Part shown: positions 42,673-50,862 of the stretch, piece after piece
How positions within the stretch are numbered: the stretch's first letter is position 1
Layout of the letters: each line of letters starts with the position of its first letter
Assembly (NCBI GenBank): GCA_048359995.1
Contig: DBGCPK010000005.1
Coordinates: 62,001-126,000, forward strand
Length of the DNA stretch: 64,000 nt
Origin: UBA3210 sp048359995
GTDB lineage: Bacteria; Bacillota_I; Bacilli_A; RFN20; CAG-449
Direction: 5' to 3'
Made by a program: the position numbers and the translations under genes
Notes under the pieces: generated by a model
Told to the model about the DNA's origin: nothing
The model's database searches: none
The model's input: the letters and a program-made list of their open reading frames with translations, nothing else

Positions 42673-44265
42673 ATGAAGAAAAAAATCCGAAGATTTATCA
42701 TTTTTCTAATTTTCACTTTATCGGCATTTCCGAATCGCCCGACTCGGATCGTGCACGCGCAAAAGGCTTCTTTACCATTACTTTCTCAAATGACGGAAGA
42801 AGAGAGCATTGCTTTTATCGAAGAAAGGGAAATTGAGATTCCTCAATATTTGATCAATATATCTCAACACGGAAAAATCATCCAAAATACCATACGCCTT
42901 GTGGAAGAAGACCCTGCTTATCCGGTATATTTTAACAATCGAGCCGGAGACCGTTTCGTGAAAGCGATCAAGAACGCGGTGAACGAATACTACGGAATCG
43001 ATTGGACGACATATACTAATCAAAGCAGAGCCGCGCAATATGTTTTACGGGAAAGTTTAGTACAGGACGAAGACGGGAACTGGGTCAGCACAGGCGGTGC
43101 ATGGAAAGAGATATGGAGAAAATACAAATGCTATGCGTATGCGATTCATCGGATAGAGCAGCCTCCCTTTTATTACGATGAAGAAGAGTACAATCCGAAT
43201 TCGGACGGGGATCAATATCAACCGGGAGATTTTATCGGAATAAATGCTTGGGAAGCATCGAATCACAATGTTGTTCAATTAGCCGATTATGTCAAAATGG
43301 ATTTAGAAGCGATCGGATATCAAAATATCGAAATATCGGCGGAGATTCCCGAGATCACATCTGAACAAGAATTGATCTGTTTAAGATGCGGAAATGATTT
43401 TCACTTTATGCGATATGACTACGAAACGGACGCGTGGTATCATAAACCCGGGAATAATGCTGTTTTGAAGTATAAGGGCGTTCCGAGTAACGACAGAGAA
43501 TGGTCGAATGAAGCCAGTTTTGAAGGGCGGACGATTGAAGAAAATAGAATTTGGTATTATAATACTAGCCCGATCTATTACATCACCTACGATAAGAACG
43601 AAATTAAACTGGACTACGGGCAAAGTTCGGATCAGATCGCAAGGACGATCAGGGCAAGCAAGGATACGATGATCGAAGTGAAAGCGAATGTGTCGGAAGA
43701 ATGCTTGATACAGCTCGAATCGTACAGCGAAATGTATGTCGATCTTTACGATGAAGAGATGGAGTGGATCGAATCGTATACGGGAACGAACGTTTGCTTT
43801 TCCAAAGAAGCGGATTACGACACGTATTACATTCGAGTGAATTTCACCAATCCGAATCATGTCGGAGGAGTCACGGTCAAAGGCCATTACCATACATATG
43901 AAGGGCATAATTGCACTTACTGCGGTCAATACACGGAAAGTCATGATTTCGGATCGCCGTATCTGTGGATCAACACGCAGAAACATCGTGCGAGTTGTTC
44001 CTGCGGAAGTACGAGACTGGAAGGTCATGCGGTTTCGTTAAGCGCATATCAAGCGAATGCTTCGTATTTGATCTGTCTGTTATGCGGAGGAAAAGCGGAG
44101 AGCGGTTTTATACAATTGGGCGAAAAGAATCAAGCGGAATACAAAACCGGGAACGGAAGTTTCATTTCATCGAACGGTATCGTCTTTTTAGCGGATGAGG
44201 ATATTCAGTCTTACCTCGATCACACCTTAGTTTGGACGATATCGACCGGAGAAGAAGAGGCGTAG
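42673..44265 (+). CDS. secreted protein, possible papain-like cysteine peptidase
   Basis: 530 aa. Signal peptide MKKKIRRFIIFLIFTLSAF with a likely cleavage after VHAQ. The first ~270 residues contain a Cys in KYKCYAYAIHRIE and a later CGNDFHFMRYDY-WYHKPGN block, resembling a Cys-His peptidase or peptidoglycan-hydrolase layout. I cannot name the family. The C-terminal part has beta-sandwich character and Cys-rich pairs (CTYCG, CSCGS, CLLCGG) of a kind seen in Firmicutes surface proteins. Transcribed after the lipoproteins; it may act on the same surface target. Confidence 0.7.
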   Translation: MKKKIRRFIIFLIFTLSAFPNRPTRIVHAQKASLPLLSQMTEEESIAFIEEREIEIPQYLINISQHGKIIQNTIRLVEEDPAYPVYFNNRAGDRFVKAIKNAVNEYYGIDWTTYTNQSRAAQYVLRESLVQDEDGNWVSTGGAWKEIWRKYKCYAYAIHRIEQPPFYYDEEEYNPNSDGDQYQPGDFIGINAWEASNHNVVQLADYVKMDLEAIGYQNIEISAEIPEITSEQELICLRCGNDFHFMRYDYETDAWYHKPGNNAVLKYKGVPSNDREWSNEASFEGRTIEENRIWYYNTSPIYYITYDKNEIKLDYGQSSDQIARTIRASKDTMIEVKANVSEECLIQLESYSEMYVDLYDEEMEWIESYTGTNVCFSKEADYDTYYIRVNFTNPNHVGGVTVKGHYHTYEGHNCTYCGQYTESHDFGSPYLWINTQKHRASCSCGSTRLEGHAVSLSAYQANASYLICLLCGGKAESGFIQLGEKNQAEYKTGNGSFISSNGIVFLADEDIQSYLDHTLVWTISTGEEEA

Positions 44266-44459
44266 GGATATTCGCTTTGTTTCATCGCATTCGAATTTCT
44301 TTTTATGCGCACAATTCGGCTTAAAATGCGCGGCAAAAGCGAATGACATCACGATAAATCGATTTGTATAAAAATTCGATTTCTTTTCAATATTCTTTTC
44401 AACTATGGAAATGAAAAATAAAAAATGCTAAATTAGATTTGTTTGATGGAGGGATTCGA

Positions 44460-45770
44460 ATGATCGACCGTTACTCTTTGCCTAAGATGAAAAAAATCTG
44501 GGAGGACGAGTCTAAATTCGACGCATTCCTCCAAGTAGAAATCAGCGCGGTAAAAGCATTTTGGAAGTTGGGTGTCGTTCCCGAAGAGGATTATCGGAAA
44601 ATCGCGGCGAACGCTTCTTTTGATGTAAAAGAAATCCGTCGCATAGAGCAGGAAACCAAACACGACGTCATCGCATTTACCCGCGCGGTCGGGGAAAGTC
44701 TGGGAGAAGAAAGAAAATGGATTCATTACGGTCTAACCTCTACCGACGTCGTCGACAGCGCGAACGGTTTGCTCTTTCGGAAAGCCGATGAGATCCTTGA
44801 CGAAGATATGTCGGTTTTAGCGGACGTTTTAAAGAAAAAGGCTTTGGAATTTCAGAATACGCCCTGCATCGGAAGAACGCACGGAATGCACGCCGAAATC
44901 ACTTCTTTCGGGTTGAAATTCGCTTTGTATTACGATGAATTGAAGAGAGATATTCGTCGATTTACGGAAGCGAGAAAAGACGTGGAAACCTGTAAAATGT
45001 CCGGCGCGGTCGGGAACTACGTAACCACATCGATCGAATTCGAACAAATGGTCGCGGATGACCTGAACTTAAAACGAGCGAAAATATCGACTCAAGTGCT
45101 TTCCAGAGACAGACACGCTTACTATTTGAGCGTATTGGGGCTGATCGCTTCTCTTTTGGAAAAGATGGCTACCGAAATTCGGAATCTGTCCCGTCAGGAG
45201 ATTCGCGAAGTCGCGGAAGGATTTTCTTCGGGACAAAAAGGTTCGAGCGCAATGCCGCATAAAAGGAATCCGATCGGCAGCGAAAATATCTGCGGTCTAT
45301 CGCGAATGATGCGTTCTTACATCGACGTAGCATTCGAAAACAATGTCTTGTGGCACGAAAGGGACATATCTCATTCCTCCGCGGAAAGAATCATCTTTGC
45401 CGACGCGACCACGCTTTTGGACTATATGCTCTGTCGGTTCACTCGGATTTTGAATGACCTCGTCGTCGATCCGAACAGAATGATCGAAAATATTTATCTC
45501 ACAAAAGGCGTTGTTTTTTCCGGAAAAGTCTTGAATTATTTGGTGAGCAGAGGGTATTCGCGCGAAGAAGCCTACGATCGGATTCAGCCTCTGACATTCG
45601 AGGCTTTGGACAAAAAGAAAGAATTTCGCCGGTTGCTCGTCGAGCATCGCGTGCTCACGGAAGCGGAATGCGAAGAAATCTTTACTTTTGAAACCTATTT
45701 GAAAAACGTAGAAGCAATTTATCGGAGCGTAGGAATAGCGGAAGGAGAACGGGAATGGGACAAACGGTAG
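44460..45770 (+). CDS. purB: adenylosuccinate lyase
   Basis: 436 aa. Cleaves SAICAR and adenylosuccinate in purine synthesis. The fumarase/aspartase-superfamily signature GSSAMPHKRNPIGSEN is present, plus the TSTDVVDSA and RTHGMHAE substrate blocks. ATG 44460 follows GGAGGG by 6 nt; the in-frame TTG at 44439 is rejected. The gene overlaps purA by 16 nt, joining the two AMP-branch steps. Confidence 0.97.
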   Translation: MIDRYSLPKMKKIWEDESKFDAFLQVEISAVKAFWKLGVVPEEDYRKIAANASFDVKEIRRIEQETKHDVIAFTRAVGESLGEERKWIHYGLTSTDVVDSANGLLFRKADEILDEDMSVLADVLKKKALEFQNTPCIGRTHGMHAEITSFGLKFALYYDELKRDIRRFTEARKDVETCKMSGAVGNYVTTSIEFEQMVADDLNLKRAKISTQVLSRDRHAYYLSVLGLIASLLEKMATEIRNLSRQEIREVAEGFSSGQKGSSAMPHKRNPIGSENICGLSRMMRSYIDVAFENNVLWHERDISHSSAERIIFADATTLLDYMLCRFTRILNDLVVDPNRMIENIYLTKGVVFSGKVLNYLVSRGYSREEAYDRIQPLTFEALDKKKEFRRLLVEHRVLTEAECEEIFTFETYLKNVEAIYRSVGIAEGEREWDKR

Positions 45771-47044
45771 TGGTCGTCGGCAGCGCGTGGGGCGATGAGG
45801 GAAAAGGAAAAATCACCAACTATTTTTCGGACAAGGCCGATTTGGTCGTCCGTTATCAAGGAGGAGATAATGCGGGGCATACGATCGTTTTCGATCGGAA
45901 AACCTACAAATTGCATATCGTTCCTTCCGGCATTTTTAATCCGAAAGTCAAGTGCGTGCTCGGAAACGGTTGCGCGATCAATCCGGAGGCCTTAATAGGA
46001 GAACTGAATCTTTTAAAAGCGGACGGATATCCGTGCGACAACCTATTTATTTCTTCCCGGGCGCAGGTGCTGTTCGATTATCATAGAGTGATCGACGCTT
46101 TGATCGAGAAAAAACTGGGAAATCGTCGTATCGGTACGACGAAAAAAGGAATCGGACCTTGCTATACCGACAAAGTTGCCAGAACCGGCATTCGAATGTG
46201 CGATTTCGTCGGCGAAAACTTCGAAGAAATGTATCGTCGGATTCTGGAAGAGAAAAACCGCGAAATCGTTCAAATCGGAGAAGAACCGATCGATTTTCGC
46301 CGATCATATGAAAAGTATCGGAAACTGGCGGAAGAAATCCGTCCATATGTGTGCGATACGATCTCTCTTATCAACGAGGAATACGAAAAAGGGAGCAAGA
46401 TTCTTTTCGAAGGCGCGCAGGGAACTCTCCTCGACATCGATTTCGGAACTTATCCTTACGTAACCAGCAGCAGTCCTTCCGCGGGAGGCGTCTGTTCCGG
46501 CAGCGGTCTCGGACCGACGGCGATACATGAAATCGTCGGCGTTACCAAAGCTTATGCGACTCGCGTTGGAGAAGGACCTTTTCCGACGGAAATGGAAAAC
46601 AACTTCGGTGGTCTTGCGGAGGAGATTCGACTCAAAGCCGATGAATTCGGCGCGACGACGAAAAGAGCCAGAAGAATCGGCTGGTTCGACGCCGTTTTGA
46701 TTTCTTACAGTCGGAGAATCAACTCGATGACGGGTATTTCGTTGATGCTGTTGGATATTCTGACCGGCATCGAAAAAATCAAAATATGCGATTATTATCT
46801 GCTTGACGGAAAAAGGATCGATGCGCCGTCTCCGCGGATCGAAGACTTCGCGCGATGTCGTCCCCACTATTTGGAACTCGACGGTTGGAGCGAAGATATT
46901 TCCGAAGTTCGAAGTTTTGAAGAATTGCCTTTAAATTGTAGAAATTACATTCGGAAAATCGAAGAACTGGTCAAAGTTCCGGTCGTGATGTTTTCGGTCG
47001 GACCGGATAAATATCAAACGATAATCAGAAAAGAGGTATTTTGA
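45755..47044 (+). CDS. purA: adenylosuccinate synthetase
   Basis: 429 aa. GTP-dependent conversion of IMP to adenylosuccinate. N-terminal P-loop GSAWGDEGKGK, catalytic NAGHTI, IMP site RIGTTKKGIGPCY and the C-terminal GVTKAYATRVGEGPFPTE. Begins within the purB 3' end and its TGA overlaps the next ATG. With purB it makes AMP from IMP. Confidence 0.97.
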   Translation: MGQTVVVVGSAWGDEGKGKITNYFSDKADLVVRYQGGDNAGHTIVFDRKTYKLHIVPSGIFNPKVKCVLGNGCAINPEALIGELNLLKADGYPCDNLFISSRAQVLFDYHRVIDALIEKKLGNRRIGTTKKGIGPCYTDKVARTGIRMCDFVGENFEEMYRRILEEKNREIVQIGEEPIDFRRSYEKYRKLAEEIRPYVCDTISLINEEYEKGSKILFEGAQGTLLDIDFGTYPYVTSSSPSAGGVCSGSGLGPTAIHEIVGVTKAYATRVGEGPFPTEMENNFGGLAEEIRLKADEFGATTKRARRIGWFDAVLISYSRRINSMTGISLMLLDILTGIEKIKICDYYLLDGKRIDAPSPRIEDFARCRPHYLELDGWSEDISEVRSFEELPLNCRNYIRKIEELVKVPVVMFSVGPDKYQTIIRKEVF

Positions 47045-48474
47045 TGAAAGAGAGTTATGACGTCATCATCGTCGGCGCGGGACCGACCGGCATATATTGC
47101 GCTTACGAACTGATTAAAAAAGATCCGACCGTTCGGGTGCTTTTGATCGACAAGGGGCAGGATATCTATTCGAGAAATTGCCCGATTCTCAACAAAAAGA
47201 TCAAGCAGTGTCCGTTGGATATCAATGGGGAATCGGGCTGCAAACCGAGTTGCGCGATGACGAGCGGATTCGGCGGATCCGGCGCGTATTCCGACGGAAA
47301 ATTCAATATCACCAGCGAATTCGGCGGTTGGATGAACAACTATTTGGATAAAGAAACGGTTCTCGATCTGATCCGATATGTCGATGCGATCAATCTCGCG
47401 CACGGCGCACCGAAAGAGATTACCGATCCCTATACTCCGGAAGTTCTGGAAATCGAGAAAAAAGGGATTTCCGTCGGTTTGAAACTGCTGCGAAGTCAAG
47501 TGCGACATTTGGGAACGGAGATCAATCTTCGACTACTGAAATCGATCTATGAAGAAATGAAAGACAAGGTGGATTATCTTTTTGCTTCCAAAGTATCCGA
47601 AATAATCGTTCGGGGGAACGCCGTCAAAGGCGTGATTCTGGACGGAGGAAGGGAAATCGCTGCGGATTACGTTCTTCTCGGGGTTGGAAGAAACGGCTCG
47701 GAATGGTTGAGCGCGACGTTGAGAAAGCACAAGATCCGTTTCACCAACAACCGCGTCGACATCGGCGTTCGCGTCGAAACCAACGACATCATCATGGCGG
47801 ATATCAACAAAAATCTCTACGAAGGCAAATTCATATACAACACTTCGGTCGGAACGACGGTGCGGACGTTCTGTTCCAATCCTTCCGGCCACGTCGTTAT
47901 CGAAAATCACAACGGAACGATGGTTTGCAACGGTCATGCATACAACGATCCGAAACTGGGCTCGGACAACACCAATTTCGCTTTGCTGGTATCTCAGGAA
48001 TTCGACGAGCCGTTTAAAGACGCCAATCAATACGCGCAGGACGTTTCCCGTCTGGCCAATCAACTGTCGGGTGGCACGGTCATCGTGCAGAAGTACGGCG
48101 ACATCAAAAAAGGGAGGAGATCGACGAAAAAGAGAATCGACGAGGGATTCGTTACGCCGACATTGAAAGAAGCCGTTCCGGGAGATCTCGGTCTGGTACT
48201 TCCTTATAACACGATGAAATCGCTGATCGAGATGATCGAAGCGTTGGATAAAGTTACGCCGGGAATCGCCAACGATCACACCCTCTTTTACGGAGTAGAG
48301 GCAAAATTCTATTCCGATCGTCCGGAAGTCGACGATTCTTTCCAGACCAAAATCGAAAATCTTTACGTCGGAGGAGACGGCGCGGGAATCACGCGCGGAC
48401 TGGCTCAGGCCGGCGCCAGCGGCGTATGGGTGGCTCGTGCGATATTGAAAAAAATCGGAAAGCGCGGAGAATAG
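47044..48474 (+). CDS. FAD-dependent dehydrogenase (COG2509 type)
   Basis: 476 aa. FAD-binding GxGxxG motif in VIIVGAGPTGIYCAYELI; conserved family segments GFGGSGAYSDGKFNIT and GGDGAGITRGLAQAGASG at the ends. Family function is uncharacterised; relatives are annotated only as NAD(P)/FAD-dependent oxidoreductases. ATG 47044 overlaps the purA TGA; the TTG at 47041 is an alternative. Placement within a housekeeping operon suggests a general redox role. Confidence 0.88.
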   Translation: MKESYDVIIVGAGPTGIYCAYELIKKDPTVRVLLIDKGQDIYSRNCPILNKKIKQCPLDINGESGCKPSCAMTSGFGGSGAYSDGKFNITSEFGGWMNNYLDKETVLDLIRYVDAINLAHGAPKEITDPYTPEVLEIEKKGISVGLKLLRSQVRHLGTEINLRLLKSIYEEMKDKVDYLFASKVSEIIVRGNAVKGVILDGGREIAADYVLLGVGRNGSEWLSATLRKHKIRFTNNRVDIGVRVETNDIIMADINKNLYEGKFIYNTSVGTTVRTFCSNPSGHVVIENHNGTMVCNGHAYNDPKLGSDNTNFALLVSQEFDEPFKDANQYAQDVSRLANQLSGGTVIVQKYGDIKKGRRSTKKRIDEGFVTPTLKEAVPGDLGLVLPYNTMKSLIEMIEALDKVTPGIANDHTLFYGVEAKFYSDRPEVDDSFQTKIENLYVGGDGAGITRGLAQAGASGVWVARAILKKIGKRGE

Positions 48475-48476
48475 CG

Positions 48477-49352
48477 ATGGATTCGATAGAGATCAAAATC
48501 GGCAGAAGATATCAGAATTATACGGTCGAAGAATATTTTCTCGACTCGGGAATCGGAAAGGGTCGTATCGCGGAAATCAAGCGGACGAACTCGTGTTTCG
48601 TCAACGGAGAACCCGCCTCGTTGGATTATCATTTGAAAATCGACGATCGGATCGAATTGAAGTTCGAAGAAAAAATCAATTTTTCCCCTTGCGATCTTCC
48701 GTTGGATATCCTCTACGAAGACGACTACCTTCTTATCGTCAATAAGCCTTGCGGAATCTTGATACACCCCGACGGAATCAACGTCGAGACGACATTGGCA
48801 AATCGCGTCGCCGCATACTATTACTCGATAAAGCTTTTTCGCGAAGTCCGATACATACACCGCATTGACGTGGAAACGACCGGAATCGTTTTATTTGCCA
48901 AAGATTTCATCACTTACAGTCGCATGATCAAACAAATCGAAGACGGAACTTTTGAAAGAAATTATTTGGCTTTGTGTCATCATCACTTCAAGACCAGAAG
49001 CGGAATTATCGACGAACCGATCGGTCGAGACAGGCACGCGCCGAGATACCGAGTCAGCCGTTCTCTTCACAGCAAACGCGCGATTACGGAATACGAAGTG
49101 GTGAAAGAATATCCGAAATATGCCTTAGTCAAACTGAAATTATCGACGGGAAGAACGCATCAAATTCGGGTTCATATGAGTTATATGCATCATCCTCTTT
49201 TGGGCGACACTCTTTACGGAGGCAGTAAGGAACGGATGGATCGGGTGGCTCTCCATTCTTCGGAAGTCCGTTTTATTCATCCGATCGGAAACGAATTCGT
49301 TTCGGTGCAATGCCCTTTGCCGTCGGATATGGAAAGGTGGGTCAAAAAGTGA
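48477..49352 (+). CDS. RluA/RluD-family pseudouridine synthase
   Basis: 291 aa. Isomerises uridines in 23S rRNA or tRNA. N-terminal S4-like RNA-binding part (residues ~1-70) and catalytic motif HRIDVETTGIVLF, where the Asp is the nucleophile (family HRLDxxTSG); then GRTHQIRVH. ATG 48477 is 3 nt after the upstream stop; the in-frame GTG at 48426 lies inside the oxidoreductase gene. The stop overlaps the next GTG. Confidence 0.92.
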   Translation: MDSIEIKIGRRYQNYTVEEYFLDSGIGKGRIAEIKRTNSCFVNGEPASLDYHLKIDDRIELKFEEKINFSPCDLPLDILYEDDYLLIVNKPCGILIHPDGINVETTLANRVAAYYYSIKLFREVRYIHRIDVETTGIVLFAKDFITYSRMIKQIEDGTFERNYLALCHHHFKTRSGIIDEPIGRDRHAPRYRVSRSLHSKRAITEYEVVKEYPKYALVKLKLSTGRTHQIRVHMSYMHHPLLGDTLYGGSKERMDRVALHSSEVRFIHPIGNEFVSVQCPLPSDMERWVKK

Positions 49353-50035
49353 TCAAAGCCGTAATTTTCGATTTTGACGGAACACTCGCGGACACTTTGG
49401 AAGATCTGAAAGATTCGGTCAACGAAGCCCTGCGAATGTCGGGATTTACCCGATCGTATACCTATTCGGAAACCAAAGGGCTGATCGGTTCGGGAATCCG
49501 TCAACTTTGTGCGAGGGCATTGAGTTATCGCACGCATTCGATCGAAGACGAAGAAAAACTCTTCGCCGATTTTAATCGTTGCTATCTAAGAAACCAACTT
49601 CGACATACGCATTTGTACGACGGCGTGCAGGAAACTTTGGACGAACTGAAAAGACGGGGTGTGATGACGGCGATTCTCTCCAATAAAAAGGAAGAAAATA
49701 CGCTGGAAATCGTCGCGCATCTCTTTAAGGAGAACACATTCGATCGAATCGTCGGAAAAAGGGAAGAATTTCCGTTAAAACCCGATCCGACGAGTCTAAA
49801 TTACGTCATCGCTTCGTTGGGAATCGGAAAAGACGAGGTTCTTTATGTCGGAGATTCGGATACCGATATGGAAACCGCGAATAATTTATCGGTCAAGAAG
49901 ATTGCCGTCACTTACGGCTATCGGGACGAGAGTATTTTAAAGCGATACGATCCGGATTATATGGTCGACGATTTTCGGAAAATCCTCGGCATCGTCGGCG
50001 AATTGAACCGAAAGGAAAGCCGTTTGGAAAAGTAA
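49349..50035 (+). CDS. HAD-family phosphatase, phosphoglycolate phosphatase-like
   Basis: 228 aa. HAD motif I FDFDGTLADT, motif II in ILSNKKEE, Lys and motif III/IV in KPDP and VGDSDTDMETA. Substrate likely 2-phosphoglycolate or a similar small phosphate. GTG 49349 is chosen because it gives the normal N-terminus (VIKAVIFDFDGT), overlaps the previous TGA (GTGA) and has AAGGTGG upstream. Confidence 0.9.
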   Translation: MIKAVIFDFDGTLADTLEDLKDSVNEALRMSGFTRSYTYSETKGLIGSGIRQLCARALSYRTHSIEDEEKLFADFNRCYLRNQLRHTHLYDGVQETLDELKRRGVMTAILSNKKEENTLEIVAHLFKENTFDRIVGKREEFPLKPDPTSLNYVIASLGIGKDEVLYVGDSDTDMETANNLSVKKIAVTYGYRDESILKRYDPDYMVDDFRKILGIVGELNRKESRLEK

Positions 50036-50112
50036 TCCCCGTTCTCTCGCGAAGATTTCCTCGATGAGAAAAAAAGTATATGGAAATTATTCGGAGTTTT
50101 GCATTTTTTACA

Positions 50113-50139
50113 ACATATTTACCGTAGGTTTGCTATAAT
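50113..50139 (+). promoter_or_regulatory. extended -10 promoter of the ABC operon
   Basis: TGCTATAAT (50131-50139) gives an extended -10; the -35 region is weak. It is 20 nt upstream of the ATP-binding gene. Confidence 0.6.
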
Positions 50140-50159
50140 TCTTTCATCGGAGGGAGATT

Positions 50160-50861
50160 ATGGCTTACATTCGAGCGAAAGAAATCAGCAAGGTTTACAA
50201 AACCGGCGACATCGAAATCCGCGCGTTGGATAAAGCCTCTTTTGAGATCGAAAAAGGGGAATTGGTTTGCATTCTCGGGCCTTCCGGCGCGGGAAAAACT
50301 ACTTGTTTGAACATTTTGGGCGGAATGGACAATGCCGACGAAGGTGAATTATTCGTCGACGGCAACGATATCACGAAATGGAAAGGAAAAGAACAGATCC
50401 GATATAGGAGAAACGACATCGGATTTGTTTTTCAGTTTTACAATCTCGTTCAGAATTTGACCGCTTTGGAGAACGTCGAACTGGCGGTGCAATTGTGTAA
50501 AGATCACCTTGATCCGACGGAAATTCTCGAAAAGGTCGGTTTAAAAGAGAGAACAGGCAATTTTCCTTCTCAGTTGTCCGGCGGAGAACAGCAGCGTGTG
50601 GCGATTGCCCGCGCCATCGCCAAAAATCCGAAACTTTTGTTATGCGACGAACCGACAGGCGCGTTGGATTACAAGACGGGGAAACAGATTCTCAAACTGT
50701 TGGAAGAAACTTGCCGGAAAGAAAAAATGACGGTGCTGATCATCACCCATAACAGCGCGATCGCACCGATGTGCGACAAAGTCATTCGGTTCAAAAACGG
50801 AAGCGTGGAAGAAGTCTATACCAACGAAAAACCGAAAAAAATCGAGGAAATCGAGTGGTAA
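50160..50861 (+). CDS. ABC transporter ATP-binding protein, MacB/LolD type
   Basis: 233 aa. Walker A GPSGAGKTT, Q-loop, signature LSGGEQQRVAIARA, Walker B LLLCDEPTGALD and H-loop ITHN. This is the MacB/FtsE-like class that works with FtsX-type permeases in envelope or peptide export rather than nutrient uptake. RBS GGAGGGAG. It ends 1 nt before the permease gene, its evident partner. Confidence 0.95.
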   Translation: MAYIRAKEISKVYKTGDIEIRALDKASFEIEKGELVCILGPSGAGKTTCLNILGGMDNADEGELFVDGNDITKWKGKEQIRYRRNDIGFVFQFYNLVQNLTALENVELAVQLCKDHLDPTEILEKVGLKERTGNFPSQLSGGEQQRVAIARAIAKNPKLLLCDEPTGALDYKTGKQILKLLEETCRKEKMTVLIITHNSAIAPMCDKVIRFKNGSVEEVYTNEKPKKIEEIEW

Positions 50862-50862
50862 T

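Noticed and set aside
44266..44459. Purine riboswitch before purB
   Set aside because: No recognisable conserved purine-riboswitch core; only a weak AAATCGA/TTCGATTT inverted repeat.
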